Under the pieces are notes generated by a model. It was not told where the DNA came from. It saw only the letters and a list, made by a program, of their open reading frames with translations, and ran no database searches. A stretch of 64,000 bases of DNA, taken from the NCBI GenBank assembly GCA_947503265.1, contig CANNDC010000006.1, forward strand, positions 62,001-126,000. The letters are read 5' to 3'. Below, piece after piece: positions 27,064-35,819 of this stretch. This DNA is from an uncultured Alteromonadaceae bacterium. GTDB taxonomy: Bacteria > Pseudomonadota > Gammaproteobacteria > Enterobacterales > Alteromonadaceae. Numbering within the stretch: position 1 is the first letter of the stretch; every line of letters starts with the position of its first letter. Both the position numbers and the translations under genes were made by a program.

Positions 27064-29400
27064 TTAGAATTTGTAGCGCACGGTTACGCCATATTCTCTC
27101 GGTCTATTGAAACGAGCTTCATGGAAACCTAAACCAAAGTTTGAATTGCCACTTTCCAAAATTCGTTCATCTGTCAAATTTTCAACAAATAATACGATAT
27201 CTAAGTCGTAATCTATGGTGTAGGTAATAGAAGCGTTGACCAAGTTGGTCGCATCCTGAAATAAGAAAGGTGAGTTTTGTGAATCGTTAAATATGTCGTC
27301 TGTATAAGCGTAATCAATGCGTGCCGCTATCTCATTGTCACCTAATTCTTTGCGGTATTCCAAACTGGCATTCAATGAATTTTCTGGTGTATTCACCAAC
27401 TTAGCTGTTTCATCGATAGTTAATGAAAGGCCTTCAACTAAATTAATACTGGTATATTTAGCATTCGTATACCCATAACCTAGTTCAAACAAAAGTCCTT
27501 CTGTGATTAAAGCGGTTAACTCTAATTCGATTCCTTTTATTTCAGCTTCACCTGCATTCGCGGTTATCGGCCCACCTAAATTATCAAAAAATGTCACTTG
27601 AATATCGGTGTAATCAGTATAAAAAGTCGCCGCGTTCAGGCGCACTCTTTTGTTATCACTCTCCCATTTGATGCCTAGTTCGTGAGCATCAAGTAGTTCT
27701 GGAGCAAAAGAACGAGGTGCCTCGACTACTTCTACGTAGCGTAAAACGAAACCACCGCTTTTAAAGCCTTGTGAGAAACTGTAGTAAAGCAAGGTATCAT
27801 CATCGAGTTTATAATCAGCACCTAATTTGAAAGTTGTCTCATTGAAACTGTCGTTATCGACACCAGTTCCGGTTCCTACCAGGGGAAGAAGCCCGGGAAC
27901 AAAACTACCGTCATTGATAACAGCACCTGGGAAAAACGGCAGTCCATTTGGCACTCTGTCAGCACCGATGAACTGTGTATATCCATATTCTTTTTCGTCT
28001 TTGGTGTAGCGAGCTCCAGCTGTAAGGTTTAATGCTTCTGTAGCTGCCCATGTGGTTTGGAAATAGTAAGCTTGGCTTGAATTGTCTACCGTCGCGTAGT
28101 TGTTAATAACAGCTTCAAATCCTGCTGAAACATCAGGTGTAGGTAAAGATACTGGTACAAAAACAACGTCTTCACCATCTTCGTCAAATCGATAGATTCC
28201 TGCTACATACTTAATATCACCGCCATTGATATCACCGGTAATTTGCAGTTCATGACTGACTTGATCATGTTGGTAATTTGGATTGCTCAAGCCCGTGATT
28301 TGAAAAGGAGAATTATCAGCGTCAGCTTCAAAGGTTGCGTCTGTATTTCTAGCCGAACCTGTGTACTTAATTTCAAAATTATCACCCAGATAGTTGGCTA
28401 TAAAAGAAACACCTTTCGCTTCTACCGTGCTTCCATTGCCAGCGGTGCCAAAAGTAATATCATCTCCTGGGCCAGTGACATATTGCTGCAGATCAGCAAT
28501 TCCAGCAGCGATAGCGTCACCGGGTGCCATATCTGAAAAACGAATTAATGAATTACCAATAGTGCCAGCTCCAGGAGTAAAACCGACAGAAACGCCGGCG
28601 GCACTCTCTTCATCATAGTCAGTGATGTCAAAAGCCAATTGAAAATTTAGATATTCTGTCGGTTCATAGTGAAATGCTGCTCTAAAAGCAAGGCGGTCTT
28701 GACCACCCAATTTATCACCTACTAAAACTCTATCAACATAGCCATCGCGCTCTTTCTTTGCAATAGCGAAAGTTGACAGTAAAGTATCTGTTATAGGGAT
28801 ATCAATGGAACCACGAAAATCTAATCGACTGAAATTGCCAGCGGTTAATTCTACCTGCCCTGCTAATTCATCATACGGCTTTCTAGAAGTAATATTGATT
28901 GCGCCGCCAATGGTGTTACGACCAAATAGTGTGCCTTGTGGCCCCCTCAGAACTTCAACTCCAGAAACGTCCAGTACATCTAATACACCACCGATTGAAC
29001 GAGAGACATAAATGCCATCGATGTAAGTGCCCACGCCCGGATCGGTAGTTAAGCTAAAGTCGGTATTACCGATACCACGTATAAAGACAGCCGCCGCACT
29101 TGATGCTCCTCCAATTGGCGTGTGCGTATCGAACACGAGATTAGGCGTATGTTCAGCCAACTTAGAAATATTATCGATCCCTTTGCGATCTAGTGCTGTT
29201 GGTGTAAATGCAGTAATAGCGATGGGGGTTTCTTGAAGAGGTTCAACACGTTTCTGTGCTGTTACATTAATAACTTCCAGCACCTCGGCTTCATCGTTGC
29301 TAGTTTGTGCTGAGTTGTTTTCTTGTGCAATAGCACCATAGTTTAGTGCCATTGCAACGAAACCTGCGCAGGTGGATATTCTTGTTCGTAATGTTTTCAT
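27064..29400 (-). CDS. TonB-dependent receptor of the aldoxime-nitrile operon
   Basis: 778 residues: signal peptide (RTRISTCAGFVAMALNYGAIAQ), TonB-box-like EVINVTAQKR, plug domain (VFIRGIGNTDFSLTTDPGVGTYIDG...LRGPQGTLFGRNTIGGAINITSRKP), and a barrel ending in VRYKF. This is the type that sphingomonads and marine bacteria often use for small or aromatic molecules, without a clear siderophore signature. It is the first gene of the set with nitrilase, aldoxime dehydratase and AraC, spaced by at most 53 bp. The simplest inference is uptake of an aldoxime, nitrile or a conjugate. A GGCAATTTATT leader gives a modest ribosome site. Confidence 0.9.
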   Translation of the reverse strand: MKTLRTRISTCAGFVAMALNYGAIAQENNSAQTSNDEAEVLEVINVTAQKRVEPLQETPIAITAFTPTALDRKGIDNISKLAEHTPNLVFDTHTPIGGASSAAAVFIRGIGNTDFSLTTDPGVGTYIDGIYVSRSIGGVLDVLDVSGVEVLRGPQGTLFGRNTIGGAINITSRKPYDELAGQVELTAGNFSRLDFRGSIDIPITDTLLSTFAIAKKERDGYVDRVLVGDKLGGQDRLAFRAAFHYEPTEYLNFQLAFDITDYDEESAAGVSVGFTPGAGTIGNSLIRFSDMAPGDAIAAGIADLQQYVTGPGDDITFGTAGNGSTVEAKGVSFIANYLGDNFEIKYTGSARNTDATFEADADNSPFQITGLSNPNYQHDQVSHELQITGDINGGDIKYVAGIYRFDEDGEDVVFVPVSLPTPDVSAGFEAVINNYATVDNSSQAYYFQTTWAATEALNLTAGARYTKDEKEYGYTQFIGADRVPNGLPFFPGAVINDGSFVPGLLPLVGTGTGVDNDSFNETTFKLGADYKLDDDTLLYYSFSQGFKSGGFVLRYVEVVEAPRSFAPELLDAHELGIKWESDNKRVRLNAATFYTDYTDIQVTFFDNLGGPITANAGEAEIKGIELELTALITEGLLFELGYGYTNAKYTSINLVEGLSLTIDETAKLVNTPENSLNASLEYRKELGDNEIAARIDYAYTDDIFNDSQNSPFLFQDATNLVNASITYTIDYDLDIVLFVENLTDERILESGNSNFGLGFHEARFNRPREYGVTVRYKF

Positions 29401-29445
29401 AATAAATTGCCTGTTGGTTAATGCTCTTACTTAAGAACATTATTC

Positions 29446-29462
29446 CAATAAACAATTTATTG
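29446..29462. promoter_or_regulatory. Inverted repeat upstream of aldoxime-nitrile operon
   Basis: CAATAAA-CAA-TTTATTG, perfect 7-bp arms, lies 46-62 bp upstream of the receptor ATG, within the expected core promoter. It could be an operator or part of the 5' leader. Confidence 0.4.
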
Positions 29463-29465
29463 ACA

Positions 29466-29501
29466 TGCACAAAACAGAACAACAACTTGACTATTTGTGC
29501 A
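29466..29501. promoter_or_regulatory. 8-bp arms separated by two helical turns, candidate activator site
   Basis: TGCACAAA (29466-29473) and TTTGTGCA (29494-29501) are perfect reverse complements whose centres are 28 bp apart. They lie immediately upstream of the presumed core promoter of the receptor-nitrilase-dehydratase-araC set. The position suits an activator site. AraC sites are usually direct repeats, so the partner is uncertain. Confidence 0.45.
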
Positions 29502-29545
29502 CAGGGTATGATTAGTTACCCATATAATTTCAATTGCAACCTGTT

Positions 29546-31102
29546 TTAGTTTGAATCCTGCTTTGCTTCTCTTCTAATTAGCTCAGTCATAAAGCGGACA
29601 CCCCAACCTGATGAACCTATTGGCGTTGTATCCGTAGATTCTGACAACCAGTCTACACCTGCAATGTCTAAATGAACCCAAGGTAAATTGTCATCAATAA
29701 AAGTCCCTATGACCGCAGCACCTATGCTGGCTCCTGGGTTTCCTGCTCCAGAGTTTTTAATATCAGCGATATCTGAACTTATTTGTTTGAAGTGATTTGG
29801 ATGCAAAGGAAGAGGCCAAACGTGCTCGCCACTTTGTTTACCTATGGACATCATTTCTACGGATAGCTCCCAGTCTCTCGTTATCACTACTGCATACTCA
29901 TCACTCAGTGCTCTGGCTGCCGAACCTGTTAATGTAGCGATATTTAATAGCATTTTAGGATTGAACTCTTGTTGGGCATAATAAACAGCATCGGCTAAAA
30001 CAAGACGCCCTTCTGCATCAGTGGACAAGATTTCAATTGTTGTACCTTTCATAGTCTCAAGTACATCACCCGGTCTTATCGCTTCTGGTCCAGGCATGTT
30101 TTCAGCTAATGCCATCAATCCGACGATATTGATCTGTTCTTTTCTTTTAGCTGCAGCATAAATACTACCTGCGACGGCAGCGGCACCTGCCATATCAGAC
30201 TTCATCGCCCACATGCCAGAGTTTTGCTTGAGGCTGATACCGCCTGTATCAAAGGTGATTCCCTTGCCTACCAACGCAATAGGTTGTTGTTTTTTATCCG
30301 CTCCCGAGTACTCAATGACTAATAGTCTTGGATCGTGAATAGAGCCTTTACCCACCCCCATTAACGCTCCCATATTGCGTTTTTTCATATCTCGCAAAGT
30401 CAGCACGTCAATATCGATATTCTTCACACCTTTGAATTGTTTTTTGACTTCATCGACAAATGACTGAGGATAAATCGTTTTTCCGGGTTCAGATGAGAGA
30501 TTGCGAGTTAAATAAACACCTTCAGCGAGGTGTGCTAAATCGTTTTGGTAAACCTGTCTAGATACTTCAATGTCATCGCCCACAAAAATTATCGAGCCGG
30601 TGTCGTTAGATGCATTTGATTTGTACTTATTGAACTGATAACTACGTAATTTATATCCAAGAGCCAAGTGGGCCTCAATAGCGGCTTCATCGGCATTAAT
30701 TGATTGAGAATAAACAATAAACTGATTTCCGTTTAGTTGATTATTTAAAATTTTTGCGATTTTTCCACCCAAATTGTTTAATTCCACCTTGCTTAACATG
30801 GAATCCGAGTGCTCAATAACAACTAATTTATCAAATTCGGCGATGGCATATAGTTCTAAATAGTGCTGGTTGGGGGTATTTTCTGAATGATACTTTAATG
30901 TTTTGCCTAGAAGACCATTACTAGCTTGGTCGATCTCTTTCGCCTGACCTTCAAGGTTGCTGAAGTCGGTTACAAATAAAACGCCATGATTTGTTTCATC
31001 TGGGACAGTTGATATAAATTCTATGTTAGCATTTGCAAACACAAGCTTGCTTGTAATACAAATTGATATAATGAAAGTGATGGATATTATTTTTTTAGAC
31101 AT
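29546..31102 (-). CDS. Secreted M17 leucyl aminopeptidase family protein
   Basis: 518 residues with a signal peptide (KKIISITFIISICITSKLVFA), an N-terminal macro-like domain and the M17 catalytic domain. Metal and catalytic motifs are GKGITFDTGGISLK, KSDMAGAAAV and STDAEGRLVLADA; the first residue of the usual NTDAEGRL signature is Ser here. Most M17 enzymes (PepA) are cytoplasmic, so this is a periplasmic paralogue for peptide use. It diverges from the solute-binding gene. It may serve general protein scavenging rather than the aldoxime unit. Confidence 0.9.
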   Translation of the reverse strand: MSKKIISITFIISICITSKLVFANANIEFISTVPDETNHGVLFVTDFSNLEGQAKEIDQASNGLLGKTLKYHSENTPNQHYLELYAIAEFDKLVVIEHSDSMLSKVELNNLGGKIAKILNNQLNGNQFIVYSQSINADEAAIEAHLALGYKLRSYQFNKYKSNASNDTGSIIFVGDDIEVSRQVYQNDLAHLAEGVYLTRNLSSEPGKTIYPQSFVDEVKKQFKGVKNIDIDVLTLRDMKKRNMGALMGVGKGSIHDPRLLVIEYSGADKKQQPIALVGKGITFDTGGISLKQNSGMWAMKSDMAGAAAVAGSIYAAAKRKEQINIVGLMALAENMPGPEAIRPGDVLETMKGTTIEILSTDAEGRLVLADAVYYAQQEFNPKMLLNIATLTGSAARALSDEYAVVITRDWELSVEMMSIGKQSGEHVWPLPLHPNHFKQISSDIADIKNSGAGNPGASIGAAVIGTFIDDNLPWVHLDIAGVDWLSESTDTTPIGSSGWGVRFMTELIRREAKQDSN

Positions 31103-31263
31103 AGCTACCTCAAATAAAAAATGACTACAATTAAAACGTATTTTAATTGGTTTTGGCTCACACTCTGACAGCTAATATGTTTCAATGTATTTTTACCCGT
31201 TAACAGATACAAAGCGCGCCTTAGTACCTACAATTAAGATAAGTAAGAGAATCATTTAAAAGT

Positions 31264-33258
31264 ATGATGATGAATAATATCATTTCGAGTTTAATCCTCT
31301 CTCACAAGGGGAAGCAAGTCATTGTTAAATGTCAGTATTACACTGTCTTTGCGCTGCTTTGCTGTTATTCACTCTTTGCATCAACTCTTTATGCTCAAGA
31401 TAAAGAGAGAGTAAGTGTCGCTATTCTATCTACTAACGACGACCAGATGGTGACGTATCAACAATTATTTAGACAATTCGAAACCGCCACTGGAATCAGA
31501 GTAGATTTACAGTTTTACAATGACTTCACCTATAAACAAAGATTCGATGGTTGGCTTGAATCAGGTAATCACGACTTATTGTATTGGCAAGCAGGGGAAC
31601 GATTAAAACGACTAGTGGATAATCAGTTAGTTGTGCCTATAGATACGTTAATTGACAAGGAAATGTTAGACCAACAATATCGCCAGAATGCGCTTGATAT
31701 CGTTACCTATGATGAACGTGTCTTTGCGCTTCCCCTAGGACAATATATTTGGGGGTTTTACTATAATAAAACGATATTTGAAAAACTTGATTTACGTCCT
31801 CCAAATAATTGGCATGAATTTACCGTGCTTGTTTCTGCTCTGAAAGAAAATGGGGTAATGCCGTTAGTTCAATCATCTTACAATGATTGGCCTGTGTTAG
31901 GTTGGTTAGATTATTTTGCAATTGATATTGGTGGTGAAGCTTATAGAAACGAATTAGTTCAGGGAAGATTCGGAGATGCCGAGCAGCAAAGAAAGTTGAT
32001 TGACGCTTTTACTTACCTTGTAGAAAGTGAGCTATTTTTGGCTCCAAAACACGTCTGGCGCTGGGAAGAAACCATTCCAACGCTTCTACATCAACAAGTT
32101 GGAATGACATTAATAGCCCAATTTGTTGAAGGTGGCATTCCATCAGCAGCATTAAACAGTATTGGTTTCTTTCCTTTTCCATACTCAGACGAGAATCAGT
32201 CTGATGCTGAAGTTGCTCCTATGGAAGTAATGATTGTTCCTCGTGCTAGCAACAGAATCGAAAATACCACCAAACTAATCAACTTTATCATTCATTACAC
32301 GGCCATTGACTCATTTGCACCTAAATTAGGTTGGGCTTCAGTAAGCAATCTACAAATGGAAAACAACCTTGTATCTTTGCGAACAGAATCTGCTACTAAA
32401 AGATTAGAATCAGCCAAAACACTTTTGCAATATTTTGACAGGGAAGCTTCACCAAGCCTTTCAACATTATGGGCAAAAACTATCAGTGAAAGTATCTCCA
32501 GTCGTTCAGTAAAACCGATAACAGAGTTGGTTACGGGAGTAAGGAAACTCAATAAGCTAACGGATTCAGCGGAAACAACTAGTGAAGTCAGTATTAAGGA
32601 AAATAAATCCATTCTTAATTTTTCAACAATGGCCAGCTTTAAAGGAAGCTTTATGGCTTCCAAGATTCTTTCTAAGGTTTATTTAAATCTAGGATATGAA
32701 ACTCACATTAACCGGTTTCCAAGTTCTGAAAGTGTTATCAAGTCACTTTCAATGGGCGCGGATGGTGACCTTGTGCGTGTTGCTACGTCAGCAGAAATAG
32801 AGAAACATTCTATTCGAGTGCCAATACCCATCGCTGAGACGGACGTTGTGTTAATTGGTAGAGATAAAGAAAGTTGCGCTCTAAAATCTCAAACCCTCGA
32901 TAGTAATTCAAAAATTGGCATTTCTGGTGATGCCCTAAAATTGCATGAGTGGTCTAGAAATTTGGGCGGTCAGTTTGTTGCTCAAGAAGGTGTGCCGCTT
33001 GCGTGGAGAAATCTTGCAGACGGCTCTATTGATTTTCTAATCGCTTTTGAACCAGAAATTTATTTTCGCAAAAAACAACTTATTCGCTATTGCTTCAAAA
33101 AATTGGAAACTATTCCGGCTTTCCATCATTTAGCTAAGAAAAATGCGGATTTAGTGCCTAAAGTGGCGAGTGAATTAGCATCCTTCAAGCAAACCTCTGT
33201 CTATAAAGAAATGTTGCAAGAGTTTGGCTTAGGAAAATTAGACTATACTCATGAATAA
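31264..33258 (+). CDS. Periplasmic protein with two fused solute-binding modules
   Basis: 664 residues. A signal segment lies near residues 26-45 (TVFALLCCYSLFASTLYAQ) after a 25-residue hydrophilic leader. Residues about 48-410 resemble the extracellular solute-binding family 1 (sugar type; ETATGIRVDLQFYNDFTYKQRFDGWLESGNHDLLYW, FALPLGQYIWGFYYNKTIFEKLDLRPPNNW). Residues about 455-655 resemble a family 3 (amino-acid type) binding module (SKVYLNLGYETHINRFPSSES, DFLIAFEPEIYFRK). No ABC permease or ATPase and no kinase or receptor domain is nearby. It may be a sensor partner rather than a transporter component. Function unknown. Confidence 0.7.
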   Translation: MMMNNIISSLILSHKGKQVIVKCQYYTVFALLCCYSLFASTLYAQDKERVSVAILSTNDDQMVTYQQLFRQFETATGIRVDLQFYNDFTYKQRFDGWLESGNHDLLYWQAGERLKRLVDNQLVVPIDTLIDKEMLDQQYRQNALDIVTYDERVFALPLGQYIWGFYYNKTIFEKLDLRPPNNWHEFTVLVSALKENGVMPLVQSSYNDWPVLGWLDYFAIDIGGEAYRNELVQGRFGDAEQQRKLIDAFTYLVESELFLAPKHVWRWEETIPTLLHQQVGMTLIAQFVEGGIPSAALNSIGFFPFPYSDENQSDAEVAPMEVMIVPRASNRIENTTKLINFIIHYTAIDSFAPKLGWASVSNLQMENNLVSLRTESATKRLESAKTLLQYFDREASPSLSTLWAKTISESISSRSVKPITELVTGVRKLNKLTDSAETTSEVSIKENKSILNFSTMASFKGSFMASKILSKVYLNLGYETHINRFPSSESVIKSLSMGADGDLVRVATSAEIEKHSIRVPIPIAETDVVLIGRDKESCALKSQTLDSNSKIGISGDALKLHEWSRNLGGQFVAQEGVPLAWRNLADGSIDFLIAFEPEIYFRKKQLIRYCFKKLETIPAFHHLAKKNADLVPKVASELASFKQTSVYKEMLQEFGLGKLDYTHE

Positions 33259-33278
33259 ATTTATTGGCAGTAGCTTAA

Positions 33279-33839
33279 ATGAAAATATTTGATTCTTTTC
33301 ACACTCTTCTTGTGTTGGGATTAGCATGTAGTTTCTTATTGATAGGATGCTCTTCTAACTCAGTGCGCATTGATTACAATTCTGCGATTGATCTATCCAA
33401 GGCAAAAACGTTTGAGGTGTCTTCTGTTAACCTCGAAGACCCCATTTCTGCCTCACGACTCATTTCACAAACAACCAGAATACTAGAAAATAATGGGCTG
33501 GTACCGAGTCTAGAGGGAAAAGTAGATGCTATATTTGAACTTGATCATTTTATGGAAGAACGTCCAAATGATTCCCGTTTTTCAATTGGTTTGGGCACAG
33601 GATCGTACGGCAGATCAGGTGGAATAGGTGTAGGTGGTAGCGTCGACCTACCCCTTGGCGAAGATCTTATTCCTTTTGCCGTTGTCATTGTTAACGTTAT
33701 CGCTAACGATACACTAGCTTGGACAGCAACTCATAGCGTAGAAGTAGATCCAGATAAATCTACTGGATTTGCAGACGCACAGCAAAAAGCCCTTAAAGAA
33801 ATATTTGCAAAATATCCTTTTGCTGCCAATACAAATTAA
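33279..33839 (+). CDS. DUF4136-type lipoprotein
   Basis: 186 residues with a lipoprotein signal (LLVLGLACSFLLIGC, Cys about 24). The DUF4136-like body has VRIDYNSAIDLSKAKTFEV, a glycine-rich segment (SIGLGTGSYGRSGGIGVGGS) and a C-terminal helix ending AQQKALKEIFAKYPF. It is an envelope protein of unknown role. It is 20 bp downstream of the dual-binding-module gene, so likely co-transcribed. Its stop overlaps the stop of the convergent antiporter by 4 nt. Confidence 0.8.
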   Translation: MKIFDSFHTLLVLGLACSFLLIGCSSNSVRIDYNSAIDLSKAKTFEVSSVNLEDPISASRLISQTTRILENNGLVPSLEGKVDAIFELDHFMEERPNDSRFSIGLGTGSYGRSGGIGVGGSVDLPLGEDLIPFAVVIVNVIANDTLAWTATHSVEVDPDKSTGFADAQQKALKEIFAKYPFAANTN

Positions 33840-35674
33840 GTTTTGCCATTGCCATTACTGTTGCTATTACCATTTGCAATTTCATTCCCATTGGGTTTCA
33901 AAATAAGACTAATGATTCGCCAGCCTGGCCTAGGGGTAATTTCTTTATTTGTTGTAAACACCCCTACTCGTTTATCTGACACGCAGATTAGCGGAACAAG
34001 CTTATTTCCATATTCATTTAGATAGTCTGCGTAAGTAAATTCGTCGGTAATCGTTGTGGTTTTGATGACCGCGCCTTGGTTAATTGCTTGAATTAAATAA
34101 GCGTATGAGATGCTTTCGTTAAACAAGGCCAGTTTCTTAGCATAGTTTTCTGAAATTTGATGGCTTTCTCGTTTATTTTTGTCATTGTTAGATAACCCTA
34201 GCACAGTACTTTCTTTGCCAAACTCGTGTACAAAATGTGTTAGTACTAATGGGTTTAATTGTCGGTAAGGAGATAAAACTAATACGTTGCCAATTCCCGA
34301 TAAATCAAGATGTCTAGAAGCATGATCTGAAATCGGATTTCCGAAGTAAGTAGGCGTATTCTGCATCCTAGCTTTGCTAATGGATTCCCAGTTAGTGTCT
34401 GAAATTATCACTTGAATATCGTTGTTTTTCATTTCAGCTGCGAGCGCTCTGGCAAATTCACCACCACCGAACAACAAAAAACCATTGGATTCAGGCGAGC
34501 GTAATCCAAGCAAATCAGCAACTTTAGCAGACGTTAAGCTTTGTAAAATGACCGTGGCTATAATGACAAGAAAAACCATAGGAACGATAAGCTCAGCGCC
34601 TTGATATCCTTGCTCTTCTAATTTCAATGAAAATAAAGCTGAAACTGCAGCGGCGACTATGCCACGCGGCGCTATCCAACTGAGCAACAACTTTTCTTTT
34701 AAATTTAAATCTGTTCCAAAAGAGGATAAGAATACTGAGATCGGTCTTGCTATAAAAACGATGCCTAGGATGACAATTATCGCTCCCCAACCAACGGCTT
34801 GAATGGACGCAAAATCAATTCTTGTCGCCAGAAGGATAAATAAGCCTGATATAAGCAACACACTTAAGGTTTCTTTAAATTCAAGAATATCATCAACATC
34901 AACCCCCTTCATATTCGCCAGCATAATGCCTGCTATGGTAACAGTAAGAAGGCCAGACTCATGTGCCAACGCATTTGACAAAGCAAAGGCAGCTAACATC
35001 AGGGTCAAAACAGCTGTATTTTGAAGATAGTGTGGTATCCAATGCTTTTTAAGTGCTGTTCCCAATGCATAGCCAGAAACCGCACCGAAACCGCATCCAG
35101 ATAAGACAGTTAAGCCAAATGCATAAAGTGTGTGTGTGAGTGCATCTTGTTGAGTAAGCAGGAATTCAAACACCAGTACAGCGAACAAAGCGCCAACGGG
35201 ATCAATGACAATCCCCTCCCAACGTAAAATATTGGCTATTTTTGCACTTGGTCTAACCGTTCTTAGCATAGGCACAATCACAGTTGGGCCAGTAACTGTG
35301 ACAATGGCTCCGAACAAAGAAGCTAATCCTAGGGAAATATCAAGGGCCAAATAAGCGATGGATGTTGCGACCAACCAGGTAACAATGACGCCAATACTAC
35401 ACAGGTTTCTAACCATCTTACCGTGGCCACTAATATCACTGAATTTAAGCGTGAGCGCGCCTTCAAAGAGAATAATCGCAACGGAAAGAGAAACGATTGG
35501 GAAAAGTAAGTCGCCAAACAAACTATCAGCATTCAGGGTGCCGGTAACCGGACCTACAGCAATCCCAACTAGTAATAAAAACAGAATGGCTGGAAGTTTG
35601 ACTCTGTACGCAAGATATTGGCAGGCAATAGATAAGACTCCGACGACGACTAGCGCAAAAGTAGTGTCTAACAT
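33836..35674 (-). CDS. CPA-family cation/H+ antiporter with TrkA-N domain
   Basis: 612 residues: about 12-13 hydrophobic segments typical of the NhaP/KefB-like CPA families (with VTGPTVIVPMLRTVRPSAKIANILRWEGIVIDPVGALFAV carrying the transport-site Asp). A Rossmann-type TrkA-N domain follows (LLFGGGEFARALAAEMKNNDIQVIISDTNWESI, about 400-520). The tail is an Asn/Gly-rich low-complexity stretch (NGNEIANGNSNSNGNGKT) encoded by near-repetitive ATTGCCATT-like triplets. It probably exchanges Na+ or K+ for H+ at the inner membrane under nucleotide control. It is a lone gene divergent from pldA. Confidence 0.88.
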   Translation of the reverse strand: MLDTTFALVVVGVLSIACQYLAYRVKLPAILFLLLVGIAVGPVTGTLNADSLFGDLLFPIVSLSVAIILFEGALTLKFSDISGHGKMVRNLCSIGVIVTWLVATSIAYLALDISLGLASLFGAIVTVTGPTVIVPMLRTVRPSAKIANILRWEGIVIDPVGALFAVLVFEFLLTQQDALTHTLYAFGLTVLSGCGFGAVSGYALGTALKKHWIPHYLQNTAVLTLMLAAFALSNALAHESGLLTVTIAGIMLANMKGVDVDDILEFKETLSVLLISGLFILLATRIDFASIQAVGWGAIIVILGIVFIARPISVFLSSFGTDLNLKEKLLLSWIAPRGIVAAAVSALFSLKLEEQGYQGAELIVPMVFLVIIATVILQSLTSAKVADLLGLRSPESNGFLLFGGGEFARALAAEMKNNDIQVIISDTNWESISKARMQNTPTYFGNPISDHASRHLDLSGIGNVLVLSPYRQLNPLVLTHFVHEFGKESTVLGLSNNDKNKRESHQISENYAKKLALFNESISYAYLIQAINQGAVIKTTTITDEFTYADYLNEYGNKLVPLICVSDKRVGVFTTNKEITPRPGWRIISLILKPNGNEIANGNSNSNGNGKT

Positions 35675-35819
35675 TCACTATCCTTTATAAGCAATAATTT
35701 GAAAAATCAGTAATATAGCTCAATACAATAGACTAGAATGTCGTAACATCAAAGTTAATCCTTTGATAATTTAAGAAGTCGTTGGGATACCTGACTTTAC
35801 CAGTAAGGAACAGTTTCAA

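Noticed and set aside
33841..33900. Short tandem repeat (TTGCCATT-like) at the antiporter 3' end
   Set aside because: It encodes the Asn/Gly-rich tail in frame and is explained by low-complexity coding sequence.
35358..35690. 110-codon plus-strand ORF opposite the antiporter
   Set aside because: Antisense to conserved membrane segments, no ribosome site, no domain.
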